Made by a program: the position numbers and the translations under genes. The notes beneath the pieces are model-generated. The model saw nothing but the letters and a program-made list of their open reading frames with translations. It was not told where the DNA came from and ran no database searches. From Chryseobacterium caseinilyticum (lineage in GTDB: Bacteria; Bacteroidota; Bacteroidia; Flavobacteriales; Weeksellaceae), in NCBI RefSeq assembly GCF_014837145.1, contig NZ_JACYFS010000001.1, forward strand, positions 620,001-684,000: 64,000 bases of DNA, read 5' to 3'. How positions within the stretch are numbered: position 1 is the first letter of the stretch; the number at the start of each line of letters is the position of its first letter. Positions 1 to 7,813 of the stretch are shown piece after piece.

Positions 1-141
1 TTTTTCAGTGCGAACATCTAGGATGACGGCTCCGTTTTTAATCATTTTGTCTAAACCATCGTCCAAAGTCTGGTATTTGTAGACTCTGTAAACAATGTAA
101 ATCATTAAAATGATTCCGCAGAAAATCAGAAGGTTTTTCAT
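1..141 (-). CDS. Rhodanese-like domain protein, N-terminal part only
   Basis: The gene runs off the left edge, leaving the first 47 codons. A hydrophobic stretch at residues 3-20 would anchor it in the membrane. It is followed by a segment containing GAVILDVRT, the usual opening of the rhodanese fold. Rhodanese domains carry a catalytic Cys and move sulfur, but the Cys would lie outside the window, so activity cannot be judged. Its ATG overlaps the TGA of the upstream DUF3817 gene in the ATGA arrangement, so translation is probably coupled. It is the last visible gene of a three-gene operon downstream of a TetR regulator. Confidence 0.7.
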   Translation of the reverse strand, partial: MKNLLIFCGIILMIYIVYRVYKYQTLDDGLDKMIKNGAVILDVRTEK

Positions 142-440
142 AGTTTGCTCAGGATTTTTTTATCGATATAGAATGTTCCGAACGGAATGATGCAAGCCAA
201 AAGAACTTTCCAGGTTGTTTCTTTAAACTTCCAGTTTTGTTCGACGCCAACACTTAACGTATTGAATAAAAAAAGCAGAAATAATGAACCGTGAATCGGT
301 CCCATCATTTTGACGAAAGCGGGATTATCAAATCCATATTTTAAAGGGACGGCGATAAATACTAATGTTAATAACGAAATTCCTTCAAGAATGGCAATGA
401 TTCTCAGGCGTCCGATTTTTGTTTTAAATAAATCAATCAT
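138..440 (-). CDS. DUF3817 integral membrane protein
   Basis: A 100-residue protein with about three membrane segments (residues 10-30, 45-63 and 75-92). It matches the DUF3817 pattern by eye: RLRIIAILEGISLL near the start, then PLKYGF, then GPIHGSLF, and PFGTFYIDKK at the end. Function of the family is unknown. I start it at the ATG at 440 because the family begins there; a longer reading frame upstream overlaps the preceding gene. It begins two bases after the preceding stop and its own stop overlaps the rhodanese-like start, so all three are likely one transcript. Confidence 0.75.
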   Translation of the reverse strand: MIDLFKTKIGRLRIIAILEGISLLTLVFIAVPLKYGFDNPAFVKMMGPIHGSLFLLFLFNTLSVGVEQNWKFKETTWKVLLACIIPFGTFYIDKKILSKL

Positions 441-442
441 AA

Positions 443-901
443 TTATCTGAAATAAGGTCTGTTGGCAAGCGGTGAAAATGGCCACGGAATAGCGATGAAA
501 ATTATCACTAAAGCGATAACGAAGTAAATTAATATTGTCTTAAATTTCTCTCTGTCATCGGTCTTTCTTTTTGAAATGGAGGAACCAATGGTAATTAGAA
601 TAATGGAAATCAGCATCAGTGAAATGTGAATCAATCCGAAAAAAAATAAGTCAAAAGATTCTCGGGCTTCGGTGAAATTCTTCCAGAAATGTTTGATAAT
701 GGGACTTTGAGAATATAAGGTGATACCCAAAACCAGTTGAATATGTGCAATGGTCGCCGTCCAGTGTCTGACGGAATCGTCTGTTTTTGAAAAGATTTTA
801 TCAGAAAAGTAACCTTGATATGCTCTGAAAATAGAGTAGAATAAACTAAGTAAAACCAGCCAGCGAAATATGGAATGGAGAAATGTAAGCGTTTGATACA
901 T
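443..901 (-). CDS. Four-helix membrane protein, possibly cytochrome b-like
   Basis: A 152-residue protein with four clear hydrophobic segments. Histidines lie within or beside the helices (HSIFRW near residue 9, RHWTATIAHIQ near 46-55, and IH near 92), a layout that could hold haem, but there is no recognised haem motif. The conserved-looking end PWPFSPLANRPYFR suggests a real family in Flavobacteriia. The start is set at the ATG at 901, about 20 bases after a TATCTTTG promoter box. It is the first gene of the operon behind the palindromic operator. The cytochrome idea is weak inference. Confidence 0.65.
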   Translation of the reverse strand: MYQTLTFLHSIFRWLVLLSLFYSIFRAYQGYFSDKIFSKTDDSVRHWTATIAHIQLVLGITLYSQSPIIKHFWKNFTEARESFDLFFFGLIHISLMLISIILITIGSSISKRKTDDREKFKTILIYFVIALVIIFIAIPWPFSPLANRPYFR

Positions 902-921
902 TATTTTAAATTTCAATGCAA

Positions 922-959
922 CAAAGATAAATCAAAAACATACTAATTAGTATGTTTTT
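922..959 (-). promoter_or_regulatory. Promoter with perfect 26-bp palindromic operator
   Basis: Positions 934-959 form a perfect palindrome with half site AAAAACATACTAA, centred between 946 and 947. On the minus strand it is followed at 929-922 by TATCTTTG, a match to the Bacteroidota -7 box TAnnTTTG. The -33 region therefore falls inside the palindrome, so a bound repressor would block the promoter. The TetR gene ends only ten bases away, making its product the natural ligand of this site. Seen: palindrome and box. Inferred: the pairing with TetR. Confidence 0.75.
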
Positions 960-969
960 AGAGAAAAAA

Positions 970-1560
970 TTATTTCAGGCTTTCAAAATAATTCTTAAGG
1001 CCTTTTAAATAAATAAGATATACAGATTTTGAATTTTCAAGTTTACCCAAATTCCGTACGCCCCAATATCCCGATATTACAAAAACAGCAACCTCTTTCG
1101 CGTTTACGTCAGATTTTAAAACTTGTTCCTTCTTAGCTTTTTCAATGGCATCGATCATTGTTTTTTCCCAATTAATGGAGAGGTTATTTAAAGCTTTTGT
1201 AAAATCAATATTCCACGGCGCCATTTCCTGAGTGAAATTGGAGGCCGGACAGCCGTATTCCACTTTTAAATCTTCACTTTCAATCAGTAAATAATGAAGT
1301 AAATTATAAATCGTGTCCAGAGGATGTCCCTCAGTTTGAAAAGGCTGAATAAAATTATTTTTAAAATTGGGGATCATCAGTTCATTGAGAATCGCCAGAC
1401 CCATCTCATCTTTGGTTTTAAAGTGATAATAAAAGGCACCTTTCGTAACCTGCGTTGTAGCGATAATTTCATCAACACTTGTTGTCTGATACCCTTTTTG
1501 GTAAATCAGTTCAAAAGCTTTCTGAAGAATATTTAAGCGGGTTTCCTGAGATTTTTTCAT
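970..1560 (-). CDS. TetR/AcrR family transcriptional repressor
   Basis: A 196-residue regulator. Residues 6-52 are a TetR helix-turn-helix domain (TRLNILQKAFELIYQKGY, then TSVDEII, TKGAFYYHFKTKDEM). The C-terminal part contains YGCPASNFTQEM and SGYWGVRN, which resembles the TetR_C_11 / AcuR-like ligand domain. It sits directly upstream of, and codirectional with, the three-gene membrane/rhodanese operon, and a perfect palindrome lies between them. It probably controls that operon and possibly itself by read-through. The ligand is unknown. Confidence 0.9.
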   Translation of the reverse strand: MKKSQETRLNILQKAFELIYQKGYQTTSVDEIIATTQVTKGAFYYHFKTKDEMGLAILNELMIPNFKNNFIQPFQTEGHPLDTIYNLLHYLLIESEDLKVEYGCPASNFTQEMAPWNIDFTKALNNLSINWEKTMIDAIEKAKKEQVLKSDVNAKEVAVFVISGYWGVRNLGKLENSKSVYLIYLKGLKNYFESLK

Positions 1561-1606
1561 AAAATACCAACGGGTCTGTTTTCACAAAGGAACAAATTTT
1601 ATCAAA

Positions 1607-1636
1607 CAAAAAAAAGAGCTGTTATAAAACAACTCT
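1607..1636 (-). terminator. Rho-independent terminator of the PRISE-like reductase gene
   Basis: On the minus strand a 9-bp stem (AGAGTTGTT / AACAGCTCT, one G-U pair, four-base loop) spans 1636-1615 and is followed by a run of eight T. It lies just after the stop of the reductase and before the TetR start, so the TetR gene needs its own promoter. Confidence 0.8.
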
Positions 1637-1646
1637 TCTTCAAATT

Positions 1647-2723
1647 TTAAGGAATAATCTTTTCTTCTTTTAATTTTTTAAATAAGTCAAAGAAAGATTC
1701 TTCGGTATTCTGAAATTCTCTGAAGCCTGCCTTTCGGCTGTTGGTCATGTCGGTCATTACTTCGAGCGGCCTTCCTAAATCCAAATCGGTGTGCCATGCG
1801 GAAGATAATCTTTCGATATTCGCTTCTTTTAAATCATATTTCTCTACAATTTTGCTCCAGATTTCCTGATCGTTCTGCATCTCTTTTTCGAGAGGTCTCA
1901 TTTCGTTTTCAAAACCTATTGCTTCAACGCCAAAATATGCTGCCAGTCTGTACCACAACCATTTCCAGCGGAAAATATCTCCATTGGTGATATTGAATGC
2001 TATGTTTTTAGCAAATTCTCTTGTAGATGCCCAAACCAGCTGTTTTGCTAAAATTCTTGCGTCGGTTACATCCGAAATTCCATTCCATTGTGCGGATGAA
2101 CCGGGCCAGATAAATTTTCTGCCAGTCTCTTTGCAGATGCTTGCGTACACTGCCAAAGTCGTTCCCAGATTCATGGCATTTCCCACAGCATAACCAATTA
2201 CCGTATGCGGTCTGTGAATGCTCCAGCTGAAACCATCTCTGTCTGCCGCTGTATAAACTTCATCTTCCTGAGCGTAATAAAAGTTGGGAAGGGGAAGTCG
2301 CGGTTGTTCTTCTCTCAAAGGCGTTTCCGGAAGTTTTCCTTCTTTTGCGTAGGCTTCAAACGGTCCGAGGTAATGTTTTAAACCTGTAACCAAAGCAACG
2401 TGCTGTATTGATTTTTTAGCAGATAGAACGTTTAAAAGATTTCTTACCAAAGCACTGTTGACACGGATGTTTTCTTCTTCGGTGTCATTCCGCATCCAGG
2501 TTGTAAAAAATACGTGAGTAGGAGTGATGTTTTCTAAGGCAGTTTCCAGACTACTGACGTTCAGAAGGTCTGCTTTTACAGAAATTAATCCACTTATATT
2601 GTTATTGGTATTTCTGGATATTCCGTAGGTTGTCCAGCCTTGTGAAATAAGTTCGTTGGCGAGGTTGCTTCCGGTAATTCCGGTGGCACCAACAACTAAG
2701 GCGATATTTTTATTGTTTTCCAT
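1647..2723 (-). CDS. PRISE-like short-chain dehydrogenase/reductase
   Basis: A 358-residue extended SDR. The N-terminal NAD(P) loop reads VGATGITG (residues 11-18). Further features fit the progesterone 5-beta-reductase / iridoid synthase-like (PRISE) group: THVFFTTW near residue 90, VTGLKHYLGPFEAY, then LPNFYYAQEDEV and a WSIHRPHTVIGYA segment. These enzymes reduce activated C=C bonds in enones using NADPH; the bacterial substrates are largely unknown. It has its own promoter box and terminator, so it is probably a single-gene unit between a Crp regulator and a TetR regulator, either of which might control it. Confidence 0.85.
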   Translation of the reverse strand: MENNKNIALVVGATGITGSNLANELISQGWTTYGISRNTNNNISGLISVKADLLNVSSLETALENITPTHVFFTTWMRNDTEEENIRVNSALVRNLLNVLSAKKSIQHVALVTGLKHYLGPFEAYAKEGKLPETPLREEQPRLPLPNFYYAQEDEVYTAADRDGFSWSIHRPHTVIGYAVGNAMNLGTTLAVYASICKETGRKFIWPGSSAQWNGISDVTDARILAKQLVWASTREFAKNIAFNITNGDIFRWKWLWYRLAAYFGVEAIGFENEMRPLEKEMQNDQEIWSKIVEKYDLKEANIERLSSAWHTDLDLGRPLEVMTDMTNSRKAGFREFQNTEESFFDLFKKLKEEKIIP

Positions 2724-2741
2724 TTTGTAAAATTTCTCCTA

Positions 2742-2749
2742 CAAAGTTA
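2742..2749 (-). promoter_or_regulatory. Candidate -7 promoter box for the PRISE-like reductase
   Basis: The minus strand reads TAACTTTG, a full match to TAnnTTTG, ending 18 bases before the ATG at 2723. No clear TTG is seen 17-23 bases upstream, so the box stands alone. Confidence 0.45.
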
Positions 2750-2861
2750 CCGTGATCATTGGCGAAACCACTTGATCTGGGTCATGAGTTTCACTCAATT
2801 CAAAATTTAAGATTTAAAATTCAAGGTTTAGAATTCTATGATTTAGGTTTTAGGTTCAAAC

Positions 2862-3446
2862 TTACAGCTTTTTTAAAAGAAGTTTCTTGCGGATTCTGCT
2901 GACGGTTTCCGGAGCTAAACCTAAAAATGAGGCAATGAGATTGTGCGGAATTCTTTTTATGATTTCAGGATTTTTCTTTGAAAACTCCAAATATTTCTCT
3001 TCTGCGGTATAACTGTTTGATGCTATTAAACGATAATCCTTCGTCACCAAACTGTTCTGATATAAAATTCTGAAATAACGGTCCATCAAGGGAATTTCTA
3101 ACGTCAGTTTTTCGTAATCTTCAAGACTGATCATCAGCAGTTCTGTTTCTTCTACGGCATCAATATTCAAGACGGCCCTTTCCTGACTGATAAAACTTTT
3201 AAAATCTGAAATCCACCAACCTTCAAAAGCAAACATATTAATGTTTTCTCCTCCTTTTTCATCTACAAAATAAGATTTAAGCAAACCTTTACTCACAAAA
3301 GAAAGATGAGTGCAAATGTCTCCTTCTTTCAAAAGAAACTGTTTTTTCTTTAGTTTTTTAACCGAAAAGAAAGACTGTAATTCAGTTTTTTCTTCGTCGG
3401 TTAAGTTTACTTTGTTTTGAATATGAGAAATGAGAGTATCAAACAT
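2862..3446 (-). CDS. Crp/Fnr family transcriptional regulator
   Basis: A 194-residue protein. Residues about 25-115 form a cyclic-nucleotide-binding-like fold (KKKQFLLKEGDICTHLSFVSKGLLKSYF). A short C-terminal helix-turn-helix is seen near residues 165-190 (NLIASFLGLAPETVSRIRKK). There is no Cys cluster, so it is not an oxygen-sensing FNR type. This short Crp form is frequent in Bacteroidota. It is the last gene of a DoxX / PPC-domain / Crp operon, starting 21 bases after the PPC-domain stop. Confidence 0.88.
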   Translation of the reverse strand: MFDTLISHIQNKVNLTDEEKTELQSFFSVKKLKKKQFLLKEGDICTHLSFVSKGLLKSYFVDEKGGENINMFAFEGWWISDFKSFISQERAVLNIDAVEETELLMISLEDYEKLTLEIPLMDRYFRILYQNSLVTKDYRLIASNSYTAEEKYLEFSKKNPEIIKRIPHNLIASFLGLAPETVSRIRKKLLLKKL

Positions 3447-3467
3447 GCAGAGAAATATACATCAAAA

Positions 3468-3938
3468 TTAAGGTTTATCTTCCGACTTTTCAAAATCATA
3501 TAGATTGATTCCGATATCCTCATTTTTAGTTTTAAAAACGGGAATTTCCATGGGATAGAAAAAGAATTCTCCGGCTCCGCGAATTTTTGCATCCTGTAAA
3601 TGTCCTGCAATTGCCGAATAATCCTGCCTTCCCAAAGTAATATGTAAATGGAGGAGCGGCTTATTTTCAGCCACAGAAACGTTGCCCGAGATATTGGTCA
3701 CTTCCATTTGTTCGTCAAACTTTTTGTCTACATACTCTTTCGTAGAAAAGTCAAAAAACCTGAGAGTTGCTTCACTTACTGCGCCAATTCCGGTGACCTG
3801 ACCGGATTTGATGTTCTGATTTAATACAAAATCGTTCAGAGCCTGCACAATGCTCGACTGATCTTTAATACTGACGATATAATTGTTTTCAATTTTTTTG
3901 GCGGTCCATAATTCGCCTTCTAAAATTCTTTCTTTCAT
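3468..3938 (-). CDS. PPC (DUF296) domain protein
   Basis: A 156-residue protein made of a single PPC/DUF296 domain: GQVTGIGAVSEATLRFFD near residue 45, HLHITLGRQD near 98 and a buried C-terminal strand. In plants this domain is fused to AT-hooks and helps bind DNA; the free-standing bacterial form has no proven function and may bind metal through the HLH residues. The start is four bases before the end of the DoxX gene's intergenic gap, so the two are surely co-transcribed. The DNA-binding label for bacterial members is inference only. Confidence 0.82.
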   Translation of the reverse strand: MKERILEGELWTAKKIENNYIVSIKDQSSIVQALNDFVLNQNIKSGQVTGIGAVSEATLRFFDFSTKEYVDKKFDEQMEVTNISGNVSVAENKPLLHLHITLGRQDYSAIAGHLQDAKIRGAGEFFFYPMEIPVFKTKNEDIGINLYDFEKSEDKP

Positions 3939-3942
3939 ATTG

Positions 3943-4338
3943 TTATATTATGGGTTGATGTTCTTCTGAACTGTATTTTAAATAAAACCACAAAAGTGCA
4001 AATAGATACAGTGAGTGGAGTAGCTGTGCTTCAATGGCTGACCAGTTTTCAACGGAACTGCTTCCAAAAATCAAAATGCTCATTAAGGCAAGTGATGCAT
4101 AAATGGTTAATTTAGGTTTAAAACCAATCAACAAAGCTATTCCGACAATCGCTTCTAAAAATGGTAGCAGATATCCGAAAGGTGTAATCAACACTTCAGG
4201 AATTGCAGATTTCTCCATAGATTTTACCATGCCTTCGGTAAAAGCCTGCAGTTTTGGAATTCGTACCAAGCCGTGACCCGCCAGCGAAATGGCGATTGGT
4301 AGTCTTAGGAAAAAGAATAAGATTTTGAAGTCTTTCAT
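3943..4338 (-). CDS. DoxX family membrane protein
   Basis: A 131-residue protein with four membrane segments. Typical DoxX traits are RLPIAISLAGHGLVRIPKL at the start, a central FGYLLPFLEAIVGIALLIGF and a C-terminal LLHSLYLFALLWFYL. Family members are small quinone-related membrane proteins, often linked to redox stress, with function mostly unproven. It is the first gene of the operon that continues with the PPC-domain protein and Crp regulator. Confidence 0.82.
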   Translation of the reverse strand: MKDFKILFFFLRLPIAISLAGHGLVRIPKLQAFTEGMVKSMEKSAIPEVLITPFGYLLPFLEAIVGIALLIGFKPKLTIYASLALMSILIFGSSSVENWSAIEAQLLHSLYLFALLWFYLKYSSEEHQPII

Positions 4339-4414
4339 AGTTTTTGTTTTTGGTTGGATGCTGGATGTTAGTTGATGGCTGATAGAAATTTATCTTATCT
4401 TAAGTATGTAATAT

Positions 4415-5275
4415 TTATTTCTGGCCTTGGTTCTTTTTTAAATAATTGATAATTCCAATCACATCGTCTTTCCCGAAGCCATCGTTTTGAGCGGACTGAT
4501 AAGTTTCAATTAAAGTTTGAGACAGAGGAAAATCTGCACCGGCATCTTTTGCCAGCAGAATATCTTTTAACATTAAATCTAAAGAAAATGCAGGCTGATA
4601 ATTGTCTTCAACCAAAAGAGGTGTTTTGACTTTGGTCGCACCGCTTCCGCTTGCACTTTCGTTAATGATTTCCAACATATCCTTTCTTTCAATTCCTAAA
4701 TGATCTGAAAACAGAATTGTTTCTGCCAAACCCTGATAAAGCGTTGAAATAAAGTAATTTACCGACAGTTTTGCCGCCAGACCTTTTCCGTTTTTGCCTA
4801 AATGTTTGATCTGTTTCCCAAGCTTTTCTAAATAAGGTTTTGCTCTTTCCACATCATTCTCATCTCCACCGACCATGAAAATTAAAGTTCCTTCGGCAGC
4901 TGGTTTTGTACTTCCCGCAACTGGAGCATCAAGGAAAGAAGCCTCTTTTATTTTAACGGCATCTGCGAGTTTTGTACTCGCTTCAGGTGAGATGGTACTC
5001 ATATCGACGAACAGTTTTTCTGAAATATTCAGTTCTAAAATCTGTCTGTAAACATCCTTTGCCGCTTCATCATTGGTCAGCATTGTGAAAATGATATCAC
5101 TGTTTTCTACCAGTTCTTTTACATCATCAGCAACTTTTGAATCAGCTTTAAACTCTTCCGCTTTCTCCGCAGTTCTGTTGTAAACGGTCAATGGAAACCC
5201 CGCTTTTTCCAGATTTTTCGCCATTGGATGTCCCATATTTCCCAAGCCGATAAAGCCTATTTTTTCTGTGCTCAT
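4415..5275 (-). CDS. 3-hydroxyisobutyrate dehydrogenase-like NAD(P) oxidoreductase
   Basis: A 286-residue beta-hydroxyacid dehydrogenase. The N-terminal Rossmann loop is GFIGLGNMGHPMA (residues 7-19). The substrate-binding segment is APVAGSTKPAAEGTL near 118. The catalytic Lys is in KGLAAKLSVNY near 167-175. Length fits the family (280-300). Members oxidise 3-hydroxyisobutyrate, tartronate semialdehyde or succinic semialdehyde; the substrate here cannot be told. It begins 15 bases after the DUF3861 gene and closes the operon led by the Tat-type aldo/keto reductase. Confidence 0.88.
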   Translation of the reverse strand: MSTEKIGFIGLGNMGHPMAKNLEKAGFPLTVYNRTAEKAEEFKADSKVADDVKELVENSDIIFTMLTNDEAAKDVYRQILELNISEKLFVDMSTISPEASTKLADAVKIKEASFLDAPVAGSTKPAAEGTLIFMVGGDENDVERAKPYLEKLGKQIKHLGKNGKGLAAKLSVNYFISTLYQGLAETILFSDHLGIERKDMLEIINESASGSGATKVKTPLLVEDNYQPAFSLDLMLKDILLAKDAGADFPLSQTLIETYQSAQNDGFGKDDVIGIINYLKKNQGQK

Positions 5276-5290
5276 ATTTTACTATCTAAA

Positions 5291-5581
5291 TTAATAATTT
5301 TTAAGTTTTTTCATAAATTCTGAAATTGCCGGGCTTAAACCTTCAAACAGCGGGTGATTTTTATTTTTAATTAAAACTTCTGTAAATAATTTCAAACCTA
5401 GTGTAAATTCAAGAGACATCTTTTCATCCTCAAATAGATTTTTAGTTTTTATTAAATAGAAAATTTTAAAAAGATCATCATGGTTTTCAAACTCAAAAGA
5501 AAGATTCTTTCCGGCTATCGAGCCATCTTTTAATTCTAATTCTTTCAGATCAATATGGTATCTGTTATTTCTTTTTTCCAT
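5291..5581 (-). CDS. DUF3861 domain protein
   Basis: A 96-residue acidic, soluble protein. RYHIDLKELE near the start, FENHDDLFKIFYLI in the middle, and GLKLFTEVLIKNKNHPLFEGLSPAISEFMKKLK at the end, cited here as motif blocks, match the DUF3861 family by eye. Its function is unknown. It lies two bases after the aldo/keto reductase stop and 15 bases before the dehydrogenase, so it is part of that redox operon. Confidence 0.75.
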   Translation of the reverse strand: MEKRNNRYHIDLKELELKDGSIAGKNLSFEFENHDDLFKIFYLIKTKNLFEDEKMSLEFTLGLKLFTEVLIKNKNHPLFEGLSPAISEFMKKLKNY

Positions 5582-5583
5582 AA

Positions 5584-6705
5584 TTAAGCTTTTGGTGTTG
5601 GAGCATTTTCTTCAATTAATTTTTCCTTTTTCAGTTCTGCCCAGAATCCGGCAGGAATTTTCGTTTTAAACGATGCCGCATTTTCTTCAGACTGTTTTAC
5701 CGTGTGAGCCCCTGGAATTACTCCGGAAACCACATCCGGAGCTGCCGCAAACTGAAGCGCAGCCGTTCTCAGATCTACTTTATGATTATTGGCAACCCGT
5801 TGCAGTGCCACCAGTTTATCTTTCACCCCAGCCGGAAAATCGCCATTGTATAAATACCGGTCTTTACCTGACAGAAAACCTGCACACAAAGGAGCTCCCA
5901 CAACAATTGAAATGTCTTTTTCAGCAGCCTTCGGGAATACTTTATTCAGATCGTCTTTGTGATGAATCAATGAATACTGACACGCCGAAAGGAAAATATC
6001 AGGATCGGAAACTTCGATGGCTTTTAAAATTGGTTCGATGGTGTTGACTCCAAAACCCCAACCCTTAATCAAACCTTCTTCACGCATTTTTATCAGCTCG
6101 GGCATCGCACCTTTGGCAGCAATATCAAAATATTTTACCCAGTCACCCTTCATATCTTTGTTATCCGGAGACAAATCGTGGATGAAAACGATGTCTAATG
6201 AGGCAACTCCCAATCTGTTCAGGCTGTCTTCTACACTTTTTCTGGCGCCGGCAGCTGTGTAATCGTACGCATAAGAAAAGTTGAGTTTTCCTTTCCATAA
6301 ACCATCCAGTTTAAAATCGTCATGTGGTTTAAGTATTCTTCCCATCTTTGTGGAAAGCGTAAACTCATCGCGTTTTTTGTCTTTCAGAAACAATCCCATT
6401 CTGTGTTCGCTGAGTCCCAAACCGTACCACGGTGAAGTATCGAAGTAGCGGACTCCTGCATTCCAGGCCGCTTCAATGGATTGTAAACATTCAATGTTAG
6501 GATTGACATTAAAACCATTCCCTAAAGCGACACCGCCAAATCCTGATTTATATTTGGGTCTGAATCTTTTTCCCAGTCCTTTATTTTCAAATTGTTCCAT
6601 AAAATTTTCTTTTAATAGTTGTGATGCAAACGCAGGTGCGGCAGATGACGCCATCAATCCTGCTCCGGCAAGCCCGCTGTTTTTCAAGAAAGTTCGTCTT
6701 TCCAT
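5584..6705 (-). CDS. Tat-exported aldo/keto reductase
   Basis: A 373-residue protein. The first 27 residues form a Tat signal (ERRTFLKNSG then an Ala-rich stretch ending near AFASQ), so the folded enzyme is probably exported. The mature part is an aldo/keto reductase barrel with the tetrad visible as Asp in RYFDTSPWYG, Tyr in WYG, Lys in LSTKMGR and His in VFIHDL. It resembles the D-threo-aldose / pyridoxal dehydrogenase branch. Export of an NADPH enzyme is odd and may mean the cofactor is held tightly. It leads an operon with DUF3861 and a 3-hydroxyisobutyrate-dehydrogenase-like gene. Confidence 0.87.
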   Translation of the reverse strand: MERRTFLKNSGLAGAGLMASSAAPAFASQLLKENFMEQFENKGLGKRFRPKYKSGFGGVALGNGFNVNPNIECLQSIEAAWNAGVRYFDTSPWYGLGLSEHRMGLFLKDKKRDEFTLSTKMGRILKPHDDFKLDGLWKGKLNFSYAYDYTAAGARKSVEDSLNRLGVASLDIVFIHDLSPDNKDMKGDWVKYFDIAAKGAMPELIKMREEGLIKGWGFGVNTIEPILKAIEVSDPDIFLSACQYSLIHHKDDLNKVFPKAAEKDISIVVGAPLCAGFLSGKDRYLYNGDFPAGVKDKLVALQRVANNHKVDLRTAALQFAAAPDVVSGVIPGAHTVKQSEENAASFKTKIPAGFWAELKKEKLIEENAPTPKA

Positions 6706-7030
6706 TATATGATATTTTTGTGTGGTGTTTGCCGGTATTTACAGCATTTACCAGACCATCCCCAATATCACAGCTCCAGTTTTTCCAATTTTAACATAAT
6801 TTTTTTCAACTTTCCATTTGTGAATCTGTTTTTGGATCTTTACGGTCTGCCATGGAGAAAATTTATAAACTCAATTGATGGCTGAAGTTCAGAAATGAGT
6901 TGTCATCAAGTTGACAAGGACATTTTTATTATACTCCATCAACTCAATATGATTTGTTACAGTTTCATTTTTCTGGAGTTTCATTTTCACAATCAATAAA
7001 TCTTACGGAAATTTGCAAAAAAAGAATTTC
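6706..7030. other. Divergent intergenic region with an inverted repeat
   Basis: This 325-base stretch separates two divergent genes. No open frame of note and no full TAnnTTTG promoter box was seen. The only structure found is an inverted repeat, TTGTCA (6900-6905) and TGACAA (6912-6917) with a six-base spacer, about 115 bases before the CAT-like start. It could be an operator, but no regulator gene lies next to it. Confidence 0.4.
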
Positions 7031-7657
7031 ATGAAGATCATCGATTTTGAAAACTGGAACAGAAAAGAACATTTTGAATTTTTCTCATCATTAAAAAGTC
7101 CGTACTTTGGCTTCACCATAGAGGTTGACTGCACTATAGCCTATGACAATGCAAAGAGAAACGGAGATTCTTTTTTCGCCTATTATCTTTACAAATCGAT
7201 GGTTGCGATTAATAAAGTGGATGCTTTGAAACTCAGAATTGTGGATGACAAAATTGCTTTATACGAAACGGTTCATATCGGAAGTACGATTGGCAGGGCA
7301 GACGGCACTTTCGGTTTTTCCTACTTTGAATTTTCTGATGATTTTGAAACTTTTAATGAGCGTTTGCAGGAGCAGGTGACAACGGTTCAGAACACAAAAG
7401 GTTTGGGAATTAAAAATGACGTTTTGCCGCCTAATCACATCAGACACACGACAATTCCGTGGCATTCGTTTACTTCTATTCTTCATCCTACAGATTTTGA
7501 TCCCAAAGAATGTATTCCCAAAATAGCTTTTGGAAAATTCAGTATTCGTGATGGAAAAAAGATGATGCCTGTTTCCATCGAAGCACACCATGGTTTGGCA
7601 GATGGGATTGATCTGGCGAGGTATTTTGAAGCTTTTCAGGAGGAACTGAACAGATAA
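7031..7657 (+). CDS. Chloramphenicol acetyltransferase-like protein
   Basis: A 208-residue protein of the CAT fold. The catalytic His is expected in EAHHGLADGID near residue 188, a variant of the family's HHxxxDG. Upstream blocks (SPYFGFTIEVDCT, FFAYYLYKSMVAIN, HTTIPWHSFTSI) follow CAT order. The true start is taken as the ATG at 7031 (MKIIDFENW), since the family begins there. Many CAT-like proteins in Flavobacteriia do not give chloramphenicol resistance, so the acceptor is uncertain. It stands alone, convergent with the M50-like gene. Confidence 0.82.
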   Translation: MKIIDFENWNRKEHFEFFSSLKSPYFGFTIEVDCTIAYDNAKRNGDSFFAYYLYKSMVAINKVDALKLRIVDDKIALYETVHIGSTIGRADGTFGFSYFEFSDDFETFNERLQEQVTTVQNTKGLGIKNDVLPPNHIRHTTIPWHSFTSILHPTDFDPKECIPKIAFGKFSIRDGKKMMPVSIEAHHGLADGIDLARYFEAFQEELNR

Positions 7658-7728
7658 ACGCTGTTATACTGTTCTGCAATTTGATAACTGTTTAATTTTT
7701 TTAATGCACTATTTCGATCATTCAAATA

Positions 7729-7771
7729 GGTATGCCAAGGGTATCTCGAGTGTATCTCGATGGTACTCGAA
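7729..7771. repeat. Four 11-bp imperfect tandem units
   Basis: Between the two convergent genes the sequence repeats every 11 bases: ggtatgccaag, ggtatctcgag, tgtatctcgat, ggtactcgaaa. The middle two differ at two positions, the outer ones are more diverged. The period equals about one helical turn. No protein-binding role is known. Confidence 0.6.
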
Positions 7772-7813
7772 AAATCTTCAAAATATTAATGAATTTTTAG
7801 CCTGTTTAATTTT

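Noticed and set aside
7013..7030. Upstream start for the CAT-like protein
   Set aside because: The family starts at MKII, and the six extra residues have no conserved character.
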